Source of the DNA: Phytohabitans kaempferiae
GTDB lineage: Bacteria; Actinomycetota; Actinomycetes; Mycobacteriales; Micromonosporaceae
DNA length: 64,000 bases
Assembly (NCBI RefSeq): GCF_042433955.1
Contig: NZ_JBHLUH010000077.1
Location: 62,001-126,000 of the forward strand
Direction of reading: 5' to 3'
Shown: one piece after another, positions 8,286-15,364 of the stretch
Numbering within the stretch: the stretch's first letter is position 1
How the letters are laid out: each line of letters opens with the position of its first letter
Notes under the pieces: model-generated
The model's database searches: none
Seen by the model: the letters and a program-made list of their open reading frames with translations, nothing else
What the model was told of the DNA's origin: nothing
Made by a program: the position numbers and the translations under genes

Positions 8286-9503
8286 ATGATCAGCAAGCCG
8301 ACCGCGCGACCGCGCGTATCACGGCATCCCTACTCCATTCGTGGGCTGAGCCTGCGCATCCTGCTCCTCGGCGCCATGCTGACGAGCCTCGCCATCGTCG
8401 TGGCCGGCGGCCAGCCGGTCGGTGCCGCATCGTCCGACGACAGGGGCGAGCGGATCCGCGATGCCGCCAGCATCAGCGACGGCGAGCCCGCCGGACCGCG
8501 GGCGCCGAGCGGCCAGCGCGCCCCCAGTACGGAAGCCGCGAGCCCCAAGGCGACGAGTGGCCCGGGCGAACCCGCGCGCGGACAGCGGTCGGAGGGCACG
8601 TCGAGCGGCGGCGCCACCGGGGGGATCGTGCCGGCGGCGAGCGCTTCCCCCGGTGCGGGCTCCGCGAGTCCGCCTTCCGCCGGGTCCGCTGGCGGGCCCC
8701 CGGACGACTGGCACCTCTATCACCACTGGGCCGACCCGTCCTGGCCGAGCCGAGGACAGGCGATGGGGGAACGGCTCGACCCCCGCCCCGGCGGCAGCCA
8801 GTGGGTCGACGTGCCACTGCCCACGCGGACTCAGGACGAGGAAGGCCGGGAGCCGACGGTCACGCCGACCGCCGACCCGCCACCGTCCAACGGCTGGACT
8901 CCGGCGCCGAGCGATCCCGTCGAGCCGCCGCCGAGTACGCCACCGGCGAGTACGCCACCGCCGAGTACGCCACCGCCGAGTACGCCGCCGGCGACCGCTT
9001 CGCCGCTGCCTCCGCCCAACCCCAGCGAGCCCGACGAGGAACCGGCCACTCCCACCCCGCCCAGCACGCGGAATCCGGCGCCGGGCGGCGACGCCGGCAC
9101 GCCACCGGCGACCGGAAGCAGCCGGCCACCGACCACGCCGGGCCCGGACCAGGAGGGCCGGGACCAGGAGGGCCGGGACCAGGAGGGCCGCGGCCCGCGG
9201 ACCGGGGCGCTGCCGCAGCCGGCCACCTCGGATCCGTACCAGCGTGACCCGTTGGCGGCCGGGCCCAACGCCGACGACCTGGGCCTCGGCGACCCGGTCG
9301 ACGAGCCGACACCGACGCCCGAGCCGACCGTGACCGAGCGGCCGCCGGTGCCGCTGCGGGCCGAGCCGGCGGAGCCCCAGCCGGCGGGCGAGTACCAGCC
9401 GGCGGGCGAGTACCAGCAGACGCTGGTCTACTCGGGCCTGCTCGGCCTGGCGCTGGCGGTCATCGGCCTCACGATGGTCGGCCTGCGCCGCCGCCGCTGG
9501 TGA
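8286..9503 (+). CDS. Secreted Pro/Ser/Thr-rich cell-surface protein with C-terminal anchor
   Basis: 405 residues. A basic N-terminus and hydrophobic signal (about 19-50, LRILLLGAMLTSLAIVVAG) are followed by a long low-complexity wall-spanning region and a C-terminal membrane segment (LVYSGLLGLALAVIGLTMVGL) ending in RRRRW, as in wall-anchored proteins. I see no clear LPXTG. Two internal tandem repeats are visible: four 15-bp units encoding PPSTP-type pentapeptides (8928-8987) and three identical 15-bp units encoding GRDQE-type pentapeptides (9146-9190). ATG start at 8286 after GGGGGACGG. Function unknown; probably structural or adhesive. It is convergent with the PASTA protein gene. Confidence 0.75.
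   Translation: MISKPTARPRVSRHPYSIRGLSLRILLLGAMLTSLAIVVAGGQPVGAASSDDRGERIRDAASISDGEPAGPRAPSGQRAPSTEAASPKATSGPGEPARGQRSEGTSSGGATGGIVPAASASPGAGSASPPSAGSAGGPPDDWHLYHHWADPSWPSRGQAMGERLDPRPGGSQWVDVPLPTRTQDEEGREPTVTPTADPPPSNGWTPAPSDPVEPPPSTPPASTPPPSTPPPSTPPATASPLPPPNPSEPDEEPATPTPPSTRNPAPGGDAGTPPATGSSRPPTTPGPDQEGRDQEGRDQEGRGPRTGALPQPATSDPYQRDPLAAGPNADDLGLGDPVDEPTPTPEPTVTERPPVPLRAEPAEPQPAGEYQPAGEYQQTLVYSGLLGLALAVIGLTMVGLRRRRW
8928..8987 (+). repeat. Four 15-bp tandem repeats inside the Pro-rich gene
   Basis: Units of CCGCCGAGTACGCCA with one or two changes, in frame, encoding Pro/Ser/Thr pentapeptides. Slippage here would change the linker by five residues per unit. Confidence 0.85.
9146..9190 (+). 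repeat. Three identical 15-bp tandem repeats inside the Pro-rich gene
   Basis: GGACCAGGAGGGCCG occurs three times without a mismatch, in frame. Exact identity suggests recent expansion. Confidence 0.85.
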
Positions 9504-9519
9504 GGTGGGCCCGGTCGGG

Positions 9520-10398
9520 TCAGGAGGTCGGGGTCGGCTCCACGCGGGGCGTCGACGCGCTCGTGGGCGGCGTGGTCGGTGTGAGCGGGCTGGCGATCAC
9601 CAGCGTCACCACGCCGCCGTCGGGTACGGTCTCGCCCTCGGCCGGGTCCGACTCGATCACGGTGCCCGGCTCCTCCCCCGCTGGCCGGTACACGAGCTGG
9701 TAGTCCAGGCCCAGCTCCTCCAGCGCTTCCCGCGCCGCCTGGTCGGTCAGGCCCACGAGCCGCGGCACCGGTACCCCGGCCGGCGCCGTGGTGGGCGGAG
9801 CCGGCGAGCTGGTCGTGGGGGCGACGGAGGTGGCCGGCGCGGAGGTCGGGGCCAGGGTCGGTGAGGGCGTGGGAGTCGGCCCGGTCTGCTCGTTGTCGGC
9901 GTTGACGATCAGCCAGATGCCCACGATCAGCCCACCGGCCAGCAACAGCGCCACGATGCCCAGCACGATCGGCATCCACCACGGGCCACCGCTGTCTTCC
10001 GGTGGCGGCGGCTCGCCGGCATCTGGGCCGCGCGGCACACTGGCGTGCGGTGGTGGCACGCCCGCGCGGCCGGACCAGACCGGAGACTGCGACGCCGGCG
10101 CGGTCTCGTCGACGGCGGGCATCTGCCGGGTCGCGTCCACCGGCGGCGGCAGAGGTGCGGTGCGGTCACTCTCCGGAGGCGTGGGCTCGTCGCCGGCGCC
10201 GGGCTCCGGGGCGCTGCCGCCAGCGGCCGTGGCCGCACCGTCTCTCGATGGTGCGTCGTCGTCCGCGAAGGGGTCGAACTCACCGGTCTGGTCCAGCTCC
10301 TGGCGGGCCGATCCGTCGGGCTCCCGCCGGGGAGTGCCGTCACCTGCGCCGCCGGTGGAGCCGGAAGTGGGGTCGTCCGGATCGCGGTCGTCGGCCAT
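9520..10398 (-). CDS. Membrane protein with single extracellular PASTA domain
   Basis: 292 residues. An acidic, disordered cytoplasmic N-terminus (about 1-145) leads to one membrane helix (MPIVLGIVALLLAGGLIVGIWLIV), then a Thr/Pro/Ser-rich linker and one PASTA domain (about 205-270: VPVPRLVGLTDQAAREALEEL, then AEGETVPDGGVVTLVIA). PASTA domains bind muropeptides or uncross-linked peptidoglycan. The topology resembles a PASTA kinase, but no kinase domain is present. It is divergent from the polytopic membrane protein at 10510. I infer an envelope-sensing or scaffold role. Confidence 0.85.
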   Translation of the reverse strand: MADDRDPDDPTSGSTGGAGDGTPRREPDGSARQELDQTGEFDPFADDDAPSRDGAATAAGGSAPEPGAGDEPTPPESDRTAPLPPPVDATRQMPAVDETAPASQSPVWSGRAGVPPPHASVPRGPDAGEPPPPEDSGGPWWMPIVLGIVALLLAGGLIVGIWLIVNADNEQTGPTPTPSPTLAPTSAPATSVAPTTSSPAPPTTAPAGVPVPRLVGLTDQAAREALEELGLDYQLVYRPAGEEPGTVIESDPAEGETVPDGGVVTLVIASPLTPTTPPTSASTPRVEPTPTS

Positions 10399-10509
10399 GG
10401 CGTCGTCCTCTCCGGCAGGTACGTTCCGGGGTCAACTTATCGGGCGATTCGCCCGATCGCGCGCCGCCCCACACGATCTCGATAGCGCGAGGAAGCTACG
10501 CTGCCCCGC

Positions 10510-11670
10510 ATGGCCGTTCGAGGCTGGGGAGGATCGATCGCGACCGCGATCGGCATCGCCGCAGGAGCAAGCGCCGCACAGTTGGGGCTGGGCTACGGGC
10601 TCGGCATCATCGCGTGGCTGCCGTCGCCCAACGGCGGAAACGAGGCCACCTGGGTGGCGAGCCTGGCGTGGGCGACCTGGATCGCCGCCACGTCCACGAT
10701 CATCGGGGCAATCTGCGCCGACCGGATTAGTGCCTCCATAGTGGACAGCCGAGACACGCTGTCCACCGTGCTCTCCCGAGGTGCGATCACCGTGGCGGCC
10801 GCGGTCGGTGCACTCGCGACAGTCGCGCTCGTGGCCATACCGGCGCGGGAGGCGGCGCGGGCCGACACGTTCACGCCGCAGACCATAGCGGCGGGATACG
10901 CGGCTATCGGCGTGATCGTCGGCCTGCTGGTCGCGCTGTGGGCGGTGGCGTCCCGCGCGGTCGCGGCCAACGTGATCGCCACCGCGAGCTGGCTATGGCT
11001 GCTCGCCGTGATCGCGGTCATCGACGGCGTCGCGACCGGCCGTGGTCTCGCCTCGGCCCAGCTGGGCGTCTGGCAGATCACCTCCGACGCCGACCGCTTC
11101 TGGTTCCGCAACATCTACCTGCCCGGCGCTGCCCTCACGCTCGGCTCGGCGCTGGTGATCGGCGCGCTCGCGGCCTGGCCGGCGGCGAAGCGGCTCGACG
11201 GCCGGGTCGGCACCGCCGTCTCCGGTGGGGTCGGGCCGCTGCTGGTCGCGGGGGCGTACTTCCTCGCGGCCCCCACGCTTGTCGGCATCCGTGCCGAGCA
11301 GCTCTCCGCGCACCTGCTCGCGCCGTACGCGGTGATCGCCGGGCTGGCCGGGTCGGTCCTGGTCACCGCGATCAACCAGCGCCACGAGTCGCGCCAGCGG
11401 GACGACGTCGCGATGCTCCAGTGGCCCGCCGACGGGCCCGAGCCGGAGCCGGCCCGCGAGCCGGAAGACGACGCCAAGGAGCCGGTGCCCGTGCCGGCCC
11501 AGGTGGGCGCCTCCGATCTGGAAGACGACGCATACGCGCCGGCGCGGGCGTACGTCTCCGACTCGGCGCCGGCCACCACCGAGGCGGCACCGGAGCCGGC
11601 GCGCGGCCAGGCGTCGGTCGCCACCCCGCTCTGGCCCGAGCAGGAGAAGAAGAAGCCGAAGCGCCGTTAG
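10510..11670 (+). CDS. Polytopic membrane protein, conserved, unknown function
   Basis: 386 residues with about eight hydrophobic segments across 1-300 (for example TAIGIAAGASAAQLGLGYG, GAITVAAAVGALATVALVAI, GPLLVAGAYFLAAP) and an acidic, Pro/Glu-rich cytoplasmic tail ending KKKPKRR. No transport or enzyme signature recognised. TACGCT at 10497-10502 ends seven bases before the ATG, so the message is probably leaderless. Confidence 0.8.
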   Translation: MAVRGWGGSIATAIGIAAGASAAQLGLGYGLGIIAWLPSPNGGNEATWVASLAWATWIAATSTIIGAICADRISASIVDSRDTLSTVLSRGAITVAAAVGALATVALVAIPAREAARADTFTPQTIAAGYAAIGVIVGLLVALWAVASRAVAANVIATASWLWLLAVIAVIDGVATGRGLASAQLGVWQITSDADRFWFRNIYLPGAALTLGSALVIGALAAWPAAKRLDGRVGTAVSGGVGPLLVAGAYFLAAPTLVGIRAEQLSAHLLAPYAVIAGLAGSVLVTAINQRHESRQRDDVAMLQWPADGPEPEPAREPEDDAKEPVPVPAQVGASDLEDDAYAPARAYVSDSAPATTEAAPEPARGQASVATPLWPEQEKKKPKRR

Positions 11671-11774
11671 CCCGTACCAGGGCGGGTCGTGGGGACTCGG
11701 AGGGTGAGGCCGCGGGAGCGACGGTCCGCACCGCGACGGACGTCGCGGTAGCCCTAATCCGTCTGTGGCACAGC

Positions 11775-12000
11775 TCAGCCGGCGGCGGGGTAGTTGATCC
11801 CCGACTCCAGCAGCGCGAACGCCCGGTCGGCCAGGTCGGAGACCTTTTCGTCGGGCTCGTTTTCCCGCCAGGCGCACCGCGACCTGGAGCGCCGCGCTCG
11901 ACACGGACGCGACAAGCTTGGGCCGCGGGTCGGCGATCGGGTCGACGCCCATCCGCGCAGCCACTCGCTCCGCGGGCGGCGGGGCGCCTCGATCACGTCG
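11775..12000 (-). pseudogene. TetR-family regulator remnant (C-terminal fragment, frameshifted)
   Basis: Read leftward, the stretch gives AERVAARMGVDPIADPRPKL then VASVSSAALQVAVR in one frame, and WRENEPDEKVSDLADRAFAL then LESGINYPAAG and a stop in the next. Joined, they look like the last 60-70 residues of an actinobacterial TetR regulator. The frame changes around 11868 (one base too many or two too few). The helix-turn-helix half is missing: upstream lies the intact end of the ligase gene, whose stop is at 12011. I therefore call it a decayed remnant; a sequencing error could explain the frameshift but not the missing N-terminus. Confidence 0.65.
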
Positions 12001-12010
12001 TGCGGGCTCC

Positions 12011-13489
12011 TCACTCGACGGGCCAGGTGTGCACCGGCTCGTTGGTGCGCTGGAACAGGCCGTACCGCTGGAGCATGTCGTGCAGCGCCTCTCCGCGATC
12101 GAGATCGCGGCGGTGCTGGGCGGCGGCCACGGCCTCGGTCTGCCACACCGCGCCGTTGCGCTGTAGCAGGCAGCGCTGCTCGATGATGCCGAGCAGCCGG
12201 TCGCGCAGCGCGGGGTTGACGCCGAAGCGGTCGAGGCCGGCGTATGCCTTGGGCAGCAACGACTCCAGCACCAGATCGGTGACCCGGATCTCGCCGACCC
12301 TCGGCCAGTGGATCGTCGCCTCGATGCCCCGCCGGGCGGCGGCGTGGAAGTTTTCCTCCGCCGCGCTGAACGTGAGCTGCGACCAGATCGGCCGGTCGGC
12401 CTCGGCCAGCTCCCGCGTCAGTCCAAAGTAGAAGGCCGCGTTGGCGAGCATGTCGACCACCGTGGGACCGGCCGGCAGGACCCGGTTTTCCACGCGCAGG
12501 TGGGGACGGCCGTTCATCACGTCGTACACCGGGCGGTTCCACCGGTAGACGGTGCCGTTGTGCAGTCGCAGCTCTCCCAGGTGCGGTACGCCCCCGGCGT
12601 GCAGCACCTCGACCGGGTCTTCGTCGTCACAGATCGGCAGCAGGGGCGGGAAGTAGCGGACGTTCTCCTCGAACAGGTCGAAGATCGACGTGATCCACCG
12701 CTCGCCGAACCAGACCCGCGGGCGTACCCCCTGTGCTTTGAGCTCGTCCGGCCGCGTGTCGGTGGCCTGCTCGAAGAGGGCGATGCGGGTCTCCGCCCAG
12801 AGCCGCTTGCCGTAGAGGAACGGGGAGTTGGCCCCGATCGCGACCTGTACCGCCGAGATCGCCTGCGAGGCGTTCCAGTAGTTGGCGAAGCTCTCCGGCG
12901 AGACCTGGAGGTGGAACTGCACACTGGTGCAGGCGGCCTCGGGCGCGATCGAGTCGGTGTAGGTCTGCAACCGCTCCACACCGCGGATGTCCAGCTCGAT
13001 GTCCTCGCCCCGGGCGGACACGATCTGCTCGTTGAGCACGCGGTAGCGCTCGTTGGTGGAGAGGTTGTCGAGCACCAGGTGGTGAGAGGTCAGCGTGGGG
13101 AGTGTGCCGATCAGGATGATCGTGGAGTCGGCCTTCACCGCACGGTGCTCGGCCCGCGCCAGGCTGGCCTGGAGATCTTCCTCGTAGTCGGCGAAGCCGT
13201 CGCCCTCGATGAGTCGCGGGCGCGCGTTGAGCTCCAGGTTGAACTGCCCCAGCTCGGTCTGAAAGGTCGGGTCGGCCAGGTTGGCAAGGATCTCCGCGTT
13301 GCGCATCGCGGGCTCGGCCTCGCTGTCGACCAGGTTGAGCTCGATCTCCAGACCTGTGGTGGGACGCTCGGCATCGAAGCCGAAGTCGTCGAGCATCAGT
13401 GCGAAGACGTCAAGGCACCGGCGCACCTTCTGCCGGTACCGGGCGCGATCCTCCCGGGAGAACGCACCCAGCAAGACGTCCTTCCCCAT
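12011..13489 (-). CDS. Glutamate-cysteine ligase family (GCS2) protein
   Basis: 492 residues of the GCS2 carboxylate-amine ligase family. Seen: the N-terminal substrate block TTGLEIELNLVD, then GQFNLELNARPRLI, CTSVQFHLQVSPESFANYWN, and PHLRVENRVLPAGPTVVDML. These are the conserved Mg-ATP and glutamate-binding beta strands of the family. Actinomycetes make no glutathione in general; the members are annotated as EgtA-like or as glutamate-cysteine ligases, and some act in ergothioneine synthesis. No egtB/C/D genes lie nearby, so the product is uncertain. ATG start at 13489. Confidence 0.85.
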   Translation of the reverse strand: MGKDVLLGAFSREDRARYRQKVRRCLDVFALMLDDFGFDAERPTTGLEIELNLVDSEAEPAMRNAEILANLADPTFQTELGQFNLELNARPRLIEGDGFADYEEDLQASLARAEHRAVKADSTIILIGTLPTLTSHHLVLDNLSTNERYRVLNEQIVSARGEDIELDIRGVERLQTYTDSIAPEAACTSVQFHLQVSPESFANYWNASQAISAVQVAIGANSPFLYGKRLWAETRIALFEQATDTRPDELKAQGVRPRVWFGERWITSIFDLFEENVRYFPPLLPICDDEDPVEVLHAGGVPHLGELRLHNGTVYRWNRPVYDVMNGRPHLRVENRVLPAGPTVVDMLANAAFYFGLTRELAEADRPIWSQLTFSAAEENFHAAARRGIEATIHWPRVGEIRVTDLVLESLLPKAYAGLDRFGVNPALRDRLLGIIEQRCLLQRNGAVWQTEAVAAAQHRRDLDRGEALHDMLQRYGLFQRTNEPVHTWPVE

Positions 13490-13708
13490 GTGGCCCTCCC
13501 GGCGCGCAGGGTGATCCGGGCGCCAACCGCAGGGATCCCAGAACGCTACCGGGTGCTGGTCGTCGTGTCGCCGGCGCGCGACACAACGCCCAATGCCCGG
13601 AAGGATCCCCCGATCGGCGCGGTGACCTTCACGTTAGGAGCGCGATCGCCGCTTGGGCTAGGGACAAAACAGGCACTTATCACCGGTCGTGAGCATGGGA
13701 GCGCGCTT

Positions 13709-13770
13709 AGTCCACCTAAGCAATATGCCTCGGTAACCGTGAAACCGGTCACCGAGGCATATTGTGGACT
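13709..13770. repeat. Long imperfect hairpin downstream of yceI
   Basis: CAATATGCCTCGGTAACC (13721-13738) pairs with GGTCACCGAGGCATATTG (13747-13764) with one mismatch, and AGTCCA (13709-13714) pairs with TGGACT (13765-13770), leaving a 6-nt bulge. It lies 10 nt beyond the yceI stop and is AT-richer than its surroundings. It may be the yceI terminator; the paired outer segment makes a small inverted-repeat element possible. Confidence 0.6.
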
Positions 13771-13780
13771 CGAACCGACG

Positions 13781-14356
13781 CTACTGGCGGATCGCCTCGC
13801 CCTCGATCTCGATCTTGATCTTCTTGCCGACCAGCACGCCGCCCGTCTCGAGCGCCACGTTCCAGGTCAGGCCGAAGTCCTCGCGGTCGATCTCGGTGCT
13901 CGCGGTGAAACCGAAGATGTCCTGGCCGAACGGGCTGCGGCCGACGCCCTCGAACTCGACGTTCAGCTCGACGGTGCGGGTGACGTCCTTCACGGTGAGG
14001 TCGCCGGTGAGCACGAACTCGTTGCCGCTGTGCGACTTCACGCCCGTGCTGCGGAACTCCAGCGTCGGGTACTTCTCGGACTCGAGGAAGTCGCCGCTGC
14101 GCAGGTGGTTGTCGCGGTCGGCCTGGCCGGTGTTGATGCTGGCCGCCTGGATGGTCGCCACGACCGACGACTGCAGCGGGTCTTCGGCTACGGTGATCGT
14201 CGCGGTCGCCTCTTCGAACACACCGCGCACCTTGCTCACCATCATGTGACGAGCGGTGAAGCCGACCACCTTGTGCGCCTGGTCAAGCTCGTAGGTGCCA
14301 GCCGCGGGGATGGTGAGACCATCGAACTGCCGCGTGACTGGCGATGCGTCGGTCAT
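13781..14356 (-). CDS. YceI-family lipid-binding protein
   Basis: 191 residues with the YceI beta-barrel signature: GTYELDQAHKVVGFTARHMM at the start, TGVKSHSGNEFVLTGDLTVK in the middle and GFTASTEIDREDFGLTWN near the end. YceI proteins bind isoprenoids or fatty amides in a lipocalin-like barrel. No signal peptide is present, so this one is cytoplasmic as in many actinomycetes. ATG at 14356 after GGAGGAG. The divergent marR gene and the operator between them suggest MarR control. Confidence 0.93.
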   Translation of the reverse strand: MTDASPVTRQFDGLTIPAAGTYELDQAHKVVGFTARHMMVSKVRGVFEEATATITVAEDPLQSSVVATIQAASINTGQADRDNHLRSGDFLESEKYPTLEFRSTGVKSHSGNEFVLTGDLTVKDVTRTVELNVEFEGVGRSPFGQDIFGFTASTEIDREDFGLTWNVALETGGVLVGKKIKIEIEGEAIRQ

Positions 14357-14375
14357 GTGATGCTCCTCCAGGAGA

Positions 14376-14406
14376 TTGCTTGACGGCTCTACTTTTGCTC
14401 AAGCAA
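14376..14406. promoter_or_regulatory. Operator-like inverted repeat in yceI-marR intergenic region
   Basis: TTGCTTGA (14376-14383) and TCAAGCAA (14399-14406) are perfect inverted half-sites 23 bp apart centre to centre, about two helical turns. The repeat touches the -10 box of the yceI promoter, so a bound dimer would block transcription. The divergent MarR regulator is the obvious candidate binder. Confidence 0.55.
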
Positions 14407-14436
14407 CTATACGCACGACAATATTCCGCGTGTCAA
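14406..14436 (-). promoter_or_regulatory. Sigma70-type promoter of yceI
   Basis: On the minus strand TTGACA (14436-14431) is followed after 19 bp by TATAGT (14411-14406). Both boxes are close to consensus; spacing is slightly long. Confidence 0.65.
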
Positions 14437-14455
14437 GAGGTGTTACGCTGTACAG

Positions 14456-14953
14456 GTGTCCGACAACCTCTTTGACGACCCGCGGCTGACCGCAGTCGGG
14501 CTGTTCTTCGAGGTGCACACAGGGCTCAACGCCCGGTTCGCCGCGCAGTTCTGTAAGCACGGCCTCTCGCCGGTCGAGTTCGAGGTCCTCATGCGCCTCG
14601 CCCGCTCTCCGGGCCACCAGCTCCGGATGACCGATCTGGCTTCCCAGACGTCGCTCTCGACCAGCGGCGTCACTCGCGTCGTCGACCGGATGGAGCGCGA
14701 CGCCTTCATCACCCGGCGCGCCTGCCCGTCCGACCGCCGCAGCTCATACGCGGTGATCACGCAGAGCGGTCTCACCAAGCTCGAGCAGATCCTGCCGGGG
14801 CACCTCGCGCTGATCGATGAGTGGTTCACCGGCAAGCTTCCCGCCGATCAGCTCGCCACCTTCCTCGACTCGCTGCGCACGCTTCGTGACGCGGTCAACC
14901 CCGGCGCCACCGCTGGCTCATCGAGCAGCGAGCACGTCGTGGTCGAGGTGTGA
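14456..14953 (+). CDS. MarR-family transcriptional regulator
   Basis: 165 residues. The winged helix shows SPVEFEVLMRLARSPGHQLR, MTDLASQTSLSTSGVTRVVD and the wing ITRRACPSDRRSSYAVIT, with dimerisation helices at both ends. GTG start at 14456; TACGCT at 14444-14449 sits six bases upstream, so the message is probably leaderless. It is divergent from yceI, and I infer that it represses both through the inverted repeat between them. Confidence 0.93.
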   Translation: MSDNLFDDPRLTAVGLFFEVHTGLNARFAAQFCKHGLSPVEFEVLMRLARSPGHQLRMTDLASQTSLSTSGVTRVVDRMERDAFITRRACPSDRRSSYAVITQSGLTKLEQILPGHLALIDEWFTGKLPADQLATFLDSLRTLRDAVNPGATAGSSSSEHVVVEV

Positions 14954-15158
14954 CGCAGCGAGATACCAATCAGGCGTGACCGGCAGAAAGACCGGCAGAA
15001 GTCATTTGCCGAGTCCTGCAACTAGGTCTTAAGCGGACATATACCCCCGAAGAAGTGGCTAGCGTGCAGCGCACGGGAGGGGCACCACGGGGGTGCGGCG
15101 CGGGCGGGTCGAGGGGGACCCATGTCGGGGGGCGTCTCCGTTCGCGCCGCCTACCGAA

Positions 15159-15215
15159 GCGATCAGGGCGTCTCGCAAGCTGTACTCGCGTCGGCTTGCG
15201 GGGCGCCCTGATCGC
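15159..15215. terminator. 22-bp hairpin between marR and the NB-ARC regulator
   Basis: The left arm (15159-15180, GCGATCAGGGCG then TCTCGCAAGC) pairs with the right arm (15194-15215) over 22 positions, with only two G-U pairs and a 13-nt loop. The flanking genes converge, so it can terminate both; no T run follows. The rest of the 14954-15364 gap holds only GC-rich sequence, with short direct repeats (CCGGCAGAA twice near 14980-15000). Confidence 0.6.
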
Positions 15216-15364
15216 GCGCGTCTGCCCCTTTGATGCGGGGTTTCGCGTCGCATTCCCGGTCCGGCGCTCGGCCATCGCGGCCTGCCGTGCCCGCGCGCCT
15301 GGCATGGCTTGCCGCGCGAAAGCGGCCTCGCGCGGCCTTGGCCTGGCGCGCGGCCTCGCGCGGC

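Noticed and set aside
13764..13778. GGACTCGAACCGAC, resembling a tRNA T arm, near the yceI end
   Set aside because: No acceptor or anticodon arm fits around it, and it adjoins the hairpin arm; probably coincidence.
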